Positions 23,333-30,664 of a DNA stretch of 64,000 nucleotides are shown here, one piece after another. The translations under genes were made by a program, and so were the position numbers. The number at the start of each line of letters is the position of its first letter. Within the stretch, counting starts at the first letter, position 1. The stretch is taken from the IMG/VR virus record IMGVR_UViG_3300032401_000001, positions 124,001-188,000 of that record; one strand, 5' to 3'. This stretch comes from a virus. Under the pieces are notes generated by a model. The model saw only the letters and a list, made by a program, of their open reading frames with translations, had not been told where the DNA came from and did no database searches.

Positions 23333-25627
23333 CTACTGCTGGAACTCGTCGCCGACGTGGATGCTGACCTCGGCCGTGGCGCCGATGCCCACCAGATAGC
23401 CCACCCGCAGTAGGACCGTGCCGGCTCCTGGCGCCGTCAGGGTCACGGCTCCGGCCGTCGCACTCAGGTACACCGGCTTGCCGAAGTCGGCGATGGCCGG
23501 GGCGGTGCCGGTGAAGGTCATCTTGTAGACCCCCGCCATGACGATGGTGGCTGCATTGCCGGCGGTGTTGCCGGTGACGACGACGCCGACCACACGAGAC
23601 GTACTCTCGGCGGCGTTGGTGGCCTTCTTGAGCCGGCCCGAGGTGCCGCCCTCGCAGTAGGCGTAGACGACGTCGTACTGGGCCAGGGTCTCGCCAGCGG
23701 TGTAGGAGTAGTAGCCCAGTGCTCCTGTGATGTTAAGGTCACCGTTGAGGATGATCTTGCCATCGTGTTGAATGGTTAGACGGGACACTGGGCCGGTGAC
23801 GTCACGAATGGTGAATTTGTCGTTGCCGCTCAGATCGACATTGGTGCCAAAGTCCCAACCTACCTCTGTTCCAGAGTTACGGAGTAGCTGAAGCAAGGCA
23901 CGCCCGGTCGAGCCGTTCCCGGTAGAGGTGAGGACCATGTTGGAGATCGTGGTGGTCTTGATTTGGACATCGCCACGTACATCTAGCAAGGTATCCGGCG
24001 CATCAGTGCCCAGTCCGAATCTACTCGTACTGCCTTTGAAGATGCCGATCAGTGACGCCACACCAGCGGTGCTTTTCGCGATGACGAAGTCCTTGGTGTT
24101 TGTGGTGATGATGAACCCGCGATTCTGGAGCACAGTATCAGCCGAGTAGCCGCTGTTGCCGATCCCGAAAGAGCAGCCAGCAAGGCCATCATGCTGAAGG
24201 CAAACCACAGAAGAAGAACCGGTGGAGTTCGTATTCTTGGTAACAATGCCGTTGGTGGCTCCGGCGGTTGCGCTGACCACGTCAAGCTGGCAGCTGGGAG
24301 TCGCAGTGCCGATGCCCAACCGCTTGTTGCTGTTGTCCCAGAAGAAGTTGCTGGCATCGGTCGCCAGCACTCCCGTCGCGCTGGCGAAGGTCACCCCACC
24401 CGTGGCGATGTTGTGCAGCCCTACATGCTCTGCCGACGTCAGATGGTAGTACTGCCCGCTCGTCCCGCCATCCAGCCCGGTGAGCGCGTTGTGCATCGAG
24501 ATGGTGTTGGAGAAGACCTGGAAGTCGATGGCGTCGGTGCCGACGATGTCGAGGGGCTTGTCGGTGTAGCAGAACCAGGAAGTGTCCTGGTTGAGCGTGC
24601 CGAGGTCGACGAAGCAGGCAGTGGTGGCCGCGTCCGCGCCAGCCGGCAGGTCAATGGCGCGGGTCCAGGCGGCGCCGGTGTGCGCCACCCAGATGCCGTT
24701 CTCGACGTGGTTCGTCTGGTTCTTGAGGAGGACGCGGTCCAGCTCGGTGGTAGTGAAGCCGTCGATGGCCTGGTCCCCACTCAGCGTGACGTTGCCGCCG
24801 GCGACGGTGGAGGCGTACTTCACCATCGCCTTCCAGCTGAGGCCGGTGAGCAGCCCGTCGACGTAGCCCTTGGTGGTGAGGTGCGTCGAGAGCGTGGGCG
24901 TGGCGCCGATGACGACCCCCGTCACCGTGAGCGCGCCGGCCATGGTGACCGTGCCATCGCTGTTGACGGCGAAGTGGGACGTGATCCCGGTGCTGTTCTG
25001 CACCGCGAAGAGGGCCTCACCAAGGCCAGCCAGCGTGTCGCGGATCAGGATGCCCTTGCCCGAGGCACTGAGGGCGATGACCTGCGGGCCGGCACCACCA
25101 TCGGTGTAGGCGCCCTGCAGCGTCTTGACGGTAGTCGGGGGTGCAATCCACTCGAGGCCCGTAGTTGTGGAGAGGTTGACCGACAGCAACTGTCCGGCGG
25201 TGCCGACGGGGAAACGGGCGTCGACAGTGGCGGTGCGGGTGTAGAGGTCACCCTTGGCGGTCAGGGGGCTGATGCTGGCGTGCGTGTCGACGTAGTTGCG
25301 AGTGGCGAGGTGCGTGGAGAGCGTGGGTTCAGCCGCGGTGATGGTGCCGCCGAAGTGAAACGCGGTCGGTCCAACCAGGCGCATGACGCCGGTGTTCTGC
25401 AGCCACCAGTAGGCGTCAGCATCGCTGGGCGCCGGGTCACTAGCCTGTTCGGCGAGTCCTTGAAAGACGCCAGTGCGCAGCGCGGCACGTACGTCGTACG
25501 AGGCTTGGATGTGTTCGTTCCAGTGGGCCGCGGGGAGGTACTTGCTGAGGTCGGCGCCCGGCGGCGTTGGAACGAGGTCGGTCTTGCTGCCGGGAAGCGT
25601 CGTGAGATCGTAAACGAAGTTCGACAT
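23333..25627 (-). CDS. Large tail fibre protein
   Basis: A 764-residue protein. The N-terminus (~1-110) is attachment-like; the middle contains repeated STHLATRNYVD / STHLTTKGYVD units, typical of phage fibre shafts, and a GLxxK-x-MVKYAS segment found in many fibres. A GIG-motif region (KRLGIGTATP) resembles the 16583 fibre. The last ~110 residues are a DUF2190-like beta domain (ETLAQYDVVYAYCEGG, then FGKPVYLSATAGAVTL) shared with the propeller proteins. GAGGAG precedes the ATG. Confidence 0.8.
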   Translation of the reverse strand: MSNFVYDLTTLPGSKTDLVPTPPGADLSKYLPAAHWNEHIQASYDVRAALRTGVFQGLAEQASDPAPSDADAYWWLQNTGVMRLVGPTAFHFGGTITAAEPTLSTHLATRNYVDTHASISPLTAKGDLYTRTATVDARFPVGTAGQLLSVNLSTTTGLEWIAPPTTVKTLQGAYTDGGAGPQVIALSASGKGILIRDTLAGLGEALFAVQNSTGITSHFAVNSDGTVTMAGALTVTGVVIGATPTLSTHLTTKGYVDGLLTGLSWKAMVKYASTVAGGNVTLSGDQAIDGFTTTELDRVLLKNQTNHVENGIWVAHTGAAWTRAIDLPAGADAATTACFVDLGTLNQDTSWFCYTDKPLDIVGTDAIDFQVFSNTISMHNALTGLDGGTSGQYYHLTSAEHVGLHNIATGGVTFASATGVLATDASNFFWDNSNKRLGIGTATPSCQLDVVSATAGATNGIVTKNTNSTGSSSVVCLQHDGLAGCSFGIGNSGYSADTVLQNRGFIITTNTKDFVIAKSTAGVASLIGIFKGSTSRFGLGTDAPDTLLDVRGDVQIKTTTISNMVLTSTGNGSTGRALLQLLRNSGTEVGWDFGTNVDLSGNDKFTIRDVTGPVSRLTIQHDGKIILNGDLNITGALGYYSYTAGETLAQYDVVYAYCEGGTSGRLKKATNAAESTSRVVGVVVTGNTAGNAATIVMAGVYKMTFTGTAPAIADFGKPVYLSATAGAVTLTAPGAGTVLLRVGYLVGIGATAEVSIHVGDEFQQ

Positions 25628-25657
25628 CAGCGGCTCCTCGCGCGGCGACTGCCTACT

Positions 25658-25686
25658 ATTCTAGGCTTGTTGGGAGACGAGCGAAA
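25658..25686 (-). promoter_or_regulatory. Leftward promoter of the fibre cluster
   Basis: Minus strand: TTTCGC (25686-25681), 17-base spacer, TAGAAT (25663-25658), 31 bases before the 25627 start. The -35 box lies in a small hairpin (CGAGC-GAAA-GCTCG on the plus strand, 25678-25691). Confidence 0.5.
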
Positions 25687-25695
25687 GCTCGACGG

Positions 25696-25708
25696 TTTAC
25701 CGCGTAAA
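25696..25708. repeat. Palindrome TTTAC-CGC-GTAAA (copy 4 of 8)
   Basis: A 5+3+5 inverted repeat flanked by G on both sides, lying just upstream of the fibre-cluster promoter and just after the stop of the 25715 gene. Confidence 0.75.
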
Positions 25709-25714
25709 GATGCG

Positions 25715-26209
25715 TCACCGAGGGCGACTATCTTCGCGCAGCAGGAACGTGTACAGGTCGGCCGGCGTCATGTTCTCCGGCACCCAGTACTCCGTCCCCG
25801 GGTAGTAGGACCAGCGCAACACTTGGGCGACGAACTCGGAACAGAACATGGCCTGAGCCTTGTTCCACGGGTTCTTGAGCTTCTGCCGGCACCAGCGGCC
25901 GAGCAGGACCCACAACATGCCGAAGAGGCCCCCGAAGTCGTAGGTGGACCCGAGCGTCTCGCCGACCTTGGCGAAGCCTTGCTTGAGGCTGTGACTGGGG
26001 ATGAAGACGCGCACGACACTGTTGTGCTGCTTGAAGACCTCGTAGGGGACGATGCGGACACCTTCGAGCGTGGCCTCGAGCACCATCTCCTGGGCAAAGT
26101 CCAGGTCGTAGTACAAGATCCAGGCGTGGCTTACCGGAGCCTTCGTGAACCAGCGGATGATTCGCGAGAGCCAGGCCTTGGTAGTGGAGAAGCCAATGCG
26201 GTCGTTCAC
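25715..26209 (-). CDS. Permuted papain-like (YiiX/NlpC-P60-type) hydrolase
   Basis: A 164-residue protein. GTG 26209 overlaps the upstream stop as GTGA. The order of motifs fits the circularly permuted papain-like family (YaeF/YiiX, peptidase family C92): His in SHAWI (H28) precedes the catalytic Cys in MFCSEFV (C123). A conserved-looking YDFGGLFG segment separates them. Family members cleave amide or ester bonds in peptidoglycan peptides or lipids. Next to fibre and membrane-protein genes it may act on the host envelope during entry or lysis. Alternative longer starts would be Arg/Gly-rich shadow sequence. Confidence 0.7.
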   Translation of the reverse strand: MNDRIGFSTTKAWLSRIIRWFTKAPVSHAWILYYDLDFAQEMVLEATLEGVRIVPYEVFKQHNSVVRVFIPSHSLKQGFAKVGETLGSTYDFGGLFGMLWVLLGRWCRQKLKNPWNKAQAMFCSEFVAQVLRWSYYPGTEYWVPENMTPADLYTFLLREDSRPR

Positions 26210-26520
26210 TGCTGCCTCACCAACCACAGGCCAAGTGCCACACCGGCGAGACCGATGAGTGGGTCGCTGAGCCATCGATTGAACCAGACCTCTGGATGGC
26301 GGACCACCCCGAGCTTCTCTAGCACCTGCCATTCGAAGACCTCCCACAGTAGGGCGCCGGCGAGCACCACCACATAGGGCAGCCACCAGGAGTGCATGGC
26401 CTTGTTCTTTAGCGCCAGCGCGCCCCAGTTGAAGCCGATCACCACCCAGAAGCAGAGGTGGCAGAGCGTCCAGGTGTCGAAGAACGTCTGCCCGGTTTTG
26501 ATTGGCCAGAGCCAGCTCAT
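26206..26520 (-). CDS. Small integral membrane protein
   Basis: A 104-residue protein with three predicted transmembrane helices (about 16-36, 45-62 and 86-102), a cluster of aromatic residues and an HPEVWFNRWLSDPLIG loop before the last helix. It overlaps the hydrolase start by four bases and the upstream gene by four, so the three genes are coupled. It may be a holin-like or membrane-targeting partner of the downstream hydrolase, but no holin family is recognised. Confidence 0.7.
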   Translation of the reverse strand: MSWLWPIKTGQTFFDTWTLCHLCFWVVIGFNWGALALKNKAMHSWWLPYVVVLAGALLWEVFEWQVLEKLGVVRHPEVWFNRWLSDPLIGLAGVALGLWLVRQQ

Positions 26521-26786
26521 GGGTGTTCTCCGAAGTGGCCGTTGACGGCGACCGTGAGTTCACCTAACTGCTTGCCATGCTGCTGGTAGCCGGCCCGTAG
26601 CAGGCTCACGTCGGTCTTGATCTCTTGCAACTCGTCACGGATCTCCCGGTGCTCCTTCTCGTTCTTCTTGAGTAGATCGATGATCTGGTCCAACTTCTCA
26701 TCGAGAGTTGGACCGACCAGAATCTCCGGATCGGACTGCTCCTCCACGTCCGAGAACAGATCCTCGGGCTTCTCGTCTTTGGCCAT
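26517..26786 (-). CDS. Short coiled-coil protein
   Basis: An 89-residue acidic protein whose residues 25-75 form a strong heptad coiled coil (LDEKLDQIIDLLKKNEKEHR). Its ATG overlaps the membrane protein gene at the other end. It could be an antiholin, spanin-like partner or fibre chaperone; none is provable. The start follows GGTAGGAACGA. It overlaps the upstream gene by 89 bases. Confidence 0.65.
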   Translation of the reverse strand: MAKDEKPEDLFSDVEEQSDPEILVGPTLDEKLDQIIDLLKKNEKEHREIRDELQEIKTDVSLLRAGYQQHGKQLGELTVAVNGHFGEHP

Positions 26787-27039
26787 TCGTTCCTACCTTC
26801 TCTGGGGGTTGGATCTTGGTCTGCAAGACCACCTTTTGCTGCGGAAGGGGGGCGGGAGGCGCCGGTCGCACCAGCAGGCTCGGGGAGCAGTGAATCTCCC
26901 GGTCGGCCTCGGCTGCCCGCAGCTCAGTCAGCTCGTTCTCGGTGAGCAGCTTCTCGTCCAGCTCCAGGGAAGTCGAGCGGGGCAAGGACTTGCCCAGCAA
27001 GCGAACCGGACCTCGGGTGCGGTTGTAGACCTGCATCAT
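26698..27039 (-). CDS. Hypothetical protein overlapping the coiled-coil gene
   Basis: A 113-residue frame. The first ~50 residues look genuinely coding (YNRTRGPVRLLGKSLPRSTS, then LDEKLLTENELTEL); the C-terminal ~30 are Arg/Gly-rich and overlap the 26786 gene in another frame. GAGGA lies upstream of two consecutive ATGs (27039, 27036). Either the overlap is real or a frameshift or sequencing error has extended a shorter protein. No family is recognised. Confidence 0.5.
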   Translation of the reverse strand: MMQVYNRTRGPVRLLGKSLPRSTSLELDEKLLTENELTELRAAEADREIHCSPSLLVRPAPPAPLPQQKVVLQTKIQPPEKVGTNGQRREARGSVLGRGGAVRSGDSGRSNSR

Positions 27040-27043
27040 GTCC

Positions 27044-28027
27044 TCAGACCGTCTGCATCCGGGCGGTGGTCATGTACCACGCCCCGTGCAGGCCAGAGTG
27101 CCCGGAGTTGTGCAGGGTGACCTTGCCCTTCCAGTGGGGCATGATGGTCTTGGGCTCGACCGCCGGGATGTTGAAGTCGAGCACCCCATCTCCGAGGAGT
27201 GGGAGCTTGTTGGCGAACCGGATGAGCGGGATGTCGATGGCGAACAGGTTGAAGTGCGACGCCTGCGGTGTGCCGATTGAGATCGTGCCCTTCCCGGTGT
27301 TGGGCTTGTTCCACTCGAAGAAGCCTGAGCAGGCGCCGGTCACCGGGTTCCAGGCCGGCACGGGGATGGCTGTGGCCAGGTCCACATCGAAGGCGCCGTT
27401 GCCGGCGGCCGGGACGATGAGGATGGCCGCGCCGATGCCGGGGTCCACAAGGTTGCAGTTCCCGGTCCCGCCGGCGTTGGGGACCACCGGGGTGGCCGGA
27501 GCGTAGACCTCCATCGTGGCGTAGTCCCCCGCCTCGGCCCCCTTGCAGCTCATGCCGCCGCCGGCGATGAGCACCCAATCCAGGTAGGACCACTCCATCG
27601 TCGTGTCACCAGCGACGTCGCTGCTGAGTGCGAAGGGCGTCCCCGCACCACGCACCGTGGCGCTGTCTCCAGAGCCTGCCAGGTACAGGTAGACGCCGTT
27701 GGGGAACAAGCAGGGCAGCGAAGCGGGCGTCCCGTCTGTACCCTTGGGGGTCACCGACCAGTTGCAGAGGTCTTCGTAGTGGTCCTCGAAGTCGGCCTTG
27801 TCCGTGTCGTTCTGCTCCTGGGTATATCCTGCTGCAACGACGGTCCAGGGAACCTCGCCGGTCCAGAGGGTAGTCTCGTAGCACAGGTTGGGACCATCGA
27901 AGCCGAACACCTTGATGGCGTCAGCCTCCCGATCGCACTGCATGACCATGCGCTTGAGGTTCCAGACCGCCTTGAGGTCAGCCCAGCGGATCGAGACGAC
28001 CGTGGTGTTCGCGCCGAAGTTGATCAT
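27044..28027 (-). CDS. Fibre/adhesin-like virion protein
   Basis: A 327-residue beta-rich protein. ATG 28027 overlaps the upstream stop by one base (TGATG); an upstream extension would be Arg/Pro-rich. It has long Gly/Thr/Val beta segments and a C-terminal ~90-residue domain ending in a tip-like GKVTLHNSGHSGLHG region. No enzymatic motif is seen. Together with the next three genes it forms a translationally coupled set of fibre-associated proteins. Confidence 0.7.
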   Translation of the reverse strand: MINFGANTTVVSIRWADLKAVWNLKRMVMQCDREADAIKVFGFDGPNLCYETTLWTGEVPWTVVAAGYTQEQNDTDKADFEDHYEDLCNWSVTPKGTDGTPASLPCLFPNGVYLYLAGSGDSATVRGAGTPFALSSDVAGDTTMEWSYLDWVLIAGGGMSCKGAEAGDYATMEVYAPATPVVPNAGGTGNCNLVDPGIGAAILIVPAAGNGAFDVDLATAIPVPAWNPVTGACSGFFEWNKPNTGKGTISIGTPQASHFNLFAIDIPLIRFANKLPLLGDGVLDFNIPAVEPKTIMPHWKGKVTLHNSGHSGLHGAWYMTTARMQTV

Positions 28028-28767
28028 CAGAACTCCACGTACTCGAAGAAACCGTAGGCAGTTGAGGCGGTCGCCGCGAAGGGGCGCTCCACCAGCCACA
28101 CGAAGTCGGGACCAGGGAGCGCCAGCGGGATCTTGAACTCGTGGTCGCAGTAGTTGGCAGCGGAATGTACGAACGTCGCTCCCAAGCCCTTCTGTGGCGA
28201 GTGGGTATCCAGTGGGTCGCCCGAGTGGTTGAAGGTGGCGGCGCCGCCTACGACTGAGCCCCCCGAAGTGATGCACAGCAGGTAGCAGGTCTTGCCCGAC
28301 GGGACGTAGTGGTGTGCCCAATACGTCATGTTGTCGGAGGTGGCGATGCTACCCCACACCGAGCCCCCGCCACCGGTCTGGGTGTAGATGGAGATCGTAC
28401 CCGCGTTGCCACCACCCTGGTTGCCGGTGACGATGACCTCCATCTTCTCCAGGAAGGCGATGTCGGTGGCTACGGTGTTGACGGCCGTGGTGCCGTTGAG
28501 GGTGATGTCTTCGGTCTTCAGCTCGTAGCTGGTGTTGAGGTAGGTGATCCGTACCTGCCGCGCTCCAGTTCCAGCGGCCGTGTCGTTGACGTTGCTGGAC
28601 TTGATGGACCGCTGGGCGTTGGTCCCCTGGGGTGTGTAGGCAGTCGCTCTGATGGCGACGCCGCCTGTGCCAGAAGTACCGACGTAGCCGCCCCGCTGGT
28701 TGGCGATGTGATCCTGCATCATGCCCAGCGCTGCGGCCCACTCGAAGCTGTAGGTTGTGCCCGGCAT
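28027..28767 (-). CDS. Virion surface protein
   Basis: A 246-residue beta-rich protein with Gly/Thr-rich turns and a C-terminal lectin-like run (YCDHEFKIPLALPGPDFVWL). It overlaps its neighbours by one base at each end. Composition and context indicate a fibre-tip or baseplate accessory protein. No family is recognised. Confidence 0.65.
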   Translation of the reverse strand: MPGTTYSFEWAAALGMMQDHIANQRGGYVGTSGTGGVAIRATAYTPQGTNAQRSIKSSNVNDTAAGTGARQVRITYLNTSYELKTEDITLNGTTAVNTVATDIAFLEKMEVIVTGNQGGGNAGTISIYTQTGGGGSVWGSIATSDNMTYWAHHYVPSGKTCYLLCITSGGSVVGGAATFNHSGDPLDTHSPQKGLGATFVHSAANYCDHEFKIPLALPGPDFVWLVERPFAATASTAYGFFEYVEF

Positions 28768-30068
28768 CAGATCGCCTTGTCCCCGAAGAAGGTGGCGGCC
28801 AGATAGTTCACGCCCATCGCACCTAGTGTAAGGTCATCACGAATGGTGACCTTCACGAAGTCTGTGGTCCCAGTCTTGAGATAGAGCGAGCCCGGTGCGA
28901 AGCGGTATGAGGACACCATGACCACTGTGCTACCCGCCGAGTCTACGACCGGGACTTCACCAAACGTCCGCAGGAAGTCCTCGTTGATCTTGATGTTGTT
29001 CAGCGTGATGTTCGTACCGTTGTTGATCCGCATCTCGACCAAGATGCCCGTGGTAAGTCCGGCAGCGGCATTCTTGCCAAAGCCGATGCCCGACCAGTTG
29101 AAGCTGCCCGCCGAGAACACGAAGCGCAGCTCGTAGACCTCAATGTCCTTGGAAGCGTCGGCGTTGTAGGAGAAGACGACCGGCGTGACTGAGCCGTTCA
29201 CCTTCATGTTGTAGGAGCCTCCGGAGGTCTTCAGGTAGTCGGTGGCCAGGTTGGCGACGTCCGATGAACCAACGATGTTGACCGGGATGGCAGTCTGGTC
29301 GTTGGCCATGGTCACGGGGATGGACGAGGCCATCCCCTTCTGGCCCACCGTCGGAGCGGTGCTCCCGATCCACTGGGCGATGTTCTCCTGTGGCCGACCT
29401 GCCGTGTCCAGCAGGATGATCCGCTTGAGCCCGCCCCCATCAACGCCCGAGATCGAAACCGGGTTGGAGCTTGGCGCTACCCCGGTCGCTGACTTGCCCG
29501 CCACATACTGGTGGTTCTGTGCGTCCACTCCCGCAACGTTGGTGTCGTCAGTGATCTTGACCCGGCCGATGCGGTTGTCGCCCGTCGGCAGCGCGTCAGT
29601 GATCTTCTTGACGCCATCCGTGTTCTTGATGAGGGCGAGCGTGTCTTCGGTCGCCGGGTTGATGTAGCTCCCACTGGCGTTGATGAGCTTCGCCTGCTCC
29701 TGGAGCCGGTAGACCGAGCCGTCGAGGACTACGCTAACCGGGTTCCCACTAGCATCGTAGAGGACCGCCTTGACCTTCTGGTTGCCGTCGGCCTGGCGGG
29801 TGTAGATGGTGTCCAGTACCGAGTCGATGTCGGTGAGTTTGCCACTCTCCTTGGCCGGGTCGCTGGGGATGTTGTCCGTCTTGGTCTTGATGTCGGCCAG
29901 GTTGCCGCCGGTCTCCTTGGCCCCGGTGTAGAACGCCGAGCCGTCGTGGAGGCGGGTGGCAACCTTGAGCAGCTTGCTGCCCGCGTCGTCGATGACGCCT
30001 ATGATGTTGCCGCCCTCGTCGCAGAGGGCGAGCTGGCCACCTTGGACCTGTGTGATCGTCAGCGGCAT
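28767..30068 (-). CDS. Virion structural protein (fibre-like)
   Basis: A 433-residue protein. Residues 40-90 form a charged helix/strand region (DIKTKTDNIPSDPAKESGKL), often found in the stalks of phage fibres; residues 200-280 contain many short beta units; the last ~150 residues form a compact beta domain (VFSAGSFNWSGIGFGKNAA). GAGGGACG precedes the ATG. It probably forms part of the adsorption apparatus. Confidence 0.7.
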   Translation of the reverse strand: MPLTITQVQGGQLALCDEGGNIIGVIDDAGSKLLKVATRLHDGSAFYTGAKETGGNLADIKTKTDNIPSDPAKESGKLTDIDSVLDTIYTRQADGNQKVKAVLYDASGNPVSVVLDGSVYRLQEQAKLINASGSYINPATEDTLALIKNTDGVKKITDALPTGDNRIGRVKITDDTNVAGVDAQNHQYVAGKSATGVAPSSNPVSISGVDGGGLKRIILLDTAGRPQENIAQWIGSTAPTVGQKGMASSIPVTMANDQTAIPVNIVGSSDVANLATDYLKTSGGSYNMKVNGSVTPVVFSYNADASKDIEVYELRFVFSAGSFNWSGIGFGKNAAAGLTTGILVEMRINNGTNITLNNIKINEDFLRTFGEVPVVDSAGSTVVMVSSYRFAPGSLYLKTGTTDFVKVTIRDDLTLGAMGVNYLAATFFGDKAI

Positions 30069-30069
30069 G

Positions 30070-30591
30070 CTACACGTCCCTCGTGATGGCTTCGCCCGTC
30101 AGGTGCTGGCCGGTGTAGCTGTAGACGATGGTGATCTGCCCCAGCACCGTGACTCCGTTGGCCGCGAAGACCTTGCGGACTTCCTGCGTGACGCGAGCCC
30201 CAGTGTACGTGTAGTCCACTTGCTTGAGCAAGGAAGCGTCGCTGTGCCGCTTCCACTGTTCCTGGTCGACCCGGTTGCCGGTGTAGGTGTTGGTGTAGTC
30301 CGTCGAGGGTGTTGGCGGTTCGCACTCCAGGTACAGGTTGATGAGGTCGCCAACGGCCGCGAGCTGGGTGAGGGTGTAGCCGCTCGGGTTGTTGGCGTCC
30401 TTGAACATCATGTCGTTGATGTCGCGCCAGATGACCGTGGACTCGTCGATGAGCCCAGGGTCATCCAGCACGATACCAGCGCACTCGATGTGGTCTTCTT
30501 CGGGGTTGAGCCCGGTGGGGACCTCGTCGTCTTCATCGCCACCGGACTCGATGGATTCGAGCTTCAGCGGCTTGACTCGGTCGAGGGCCAC
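30070..30591 (-). CDS. Hypothetical protein with YTxTG/YTYTG repeats
   Basis: A 173-residue acidic protein starting at GTG 30591 after GGAGG. The C-terminal half contains three imperfect repeats of a beta-hairpin-like unit (NTYTGNRVDQEQ, YTYTGARVTQEV, YSYTGQHLTGEA). An N-terminal acidic segment (GGDEDDE) precedes a helical region. The repeats suggest a small beta-solenoid or binding module. It follows a terminator, so it may begin a new transcription unit or be read through. Confidence 0.65.
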   Translation of the reverse strand: MALDRVKPLKLESIESGGDEDDEVPTGLNPEEDHIECAGIVLDDPGLIDESTVIWRDINDMMFKDANNPSGYTLTQLAAVGDLINLYLECEPPTPSTDYTNTYTGNRVDQEQWKRHSDASLLKQVDYTYTGARVTQEVRKVFAANGVTVLGQITIVYSYTGQHLTGEAITRDV

Positions 30592-30603
30592 ACCAGCCTC
30601 CTA

Positions 30604-30643
30604 AGAAAACGGGCGAGGCGAGTGCGAACCCGCCCCGCCCGTT
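30604..30643 (-). terminator. Intrinsic terminator after the 30665-32614 fibre gene
   Basis: On the minus strand AACGGGCG pairs with CGCCCGTT around an inner GGCG/CGCC stem, followed by TTTTCTT. It lies 22 bases after the fibre stop codon. Confidence 0.85.
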
Positions 30644-30664
30644 GGGCTTCAGACTACTGCTGGA

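Noticed and set aside
24191-26377. A 728-codon plus-strand frame opposite fibre and hydrolase genes
   Set aside because: It spans several minus-strand genes and a promoter region and shows no domain; it is a composition artefact.
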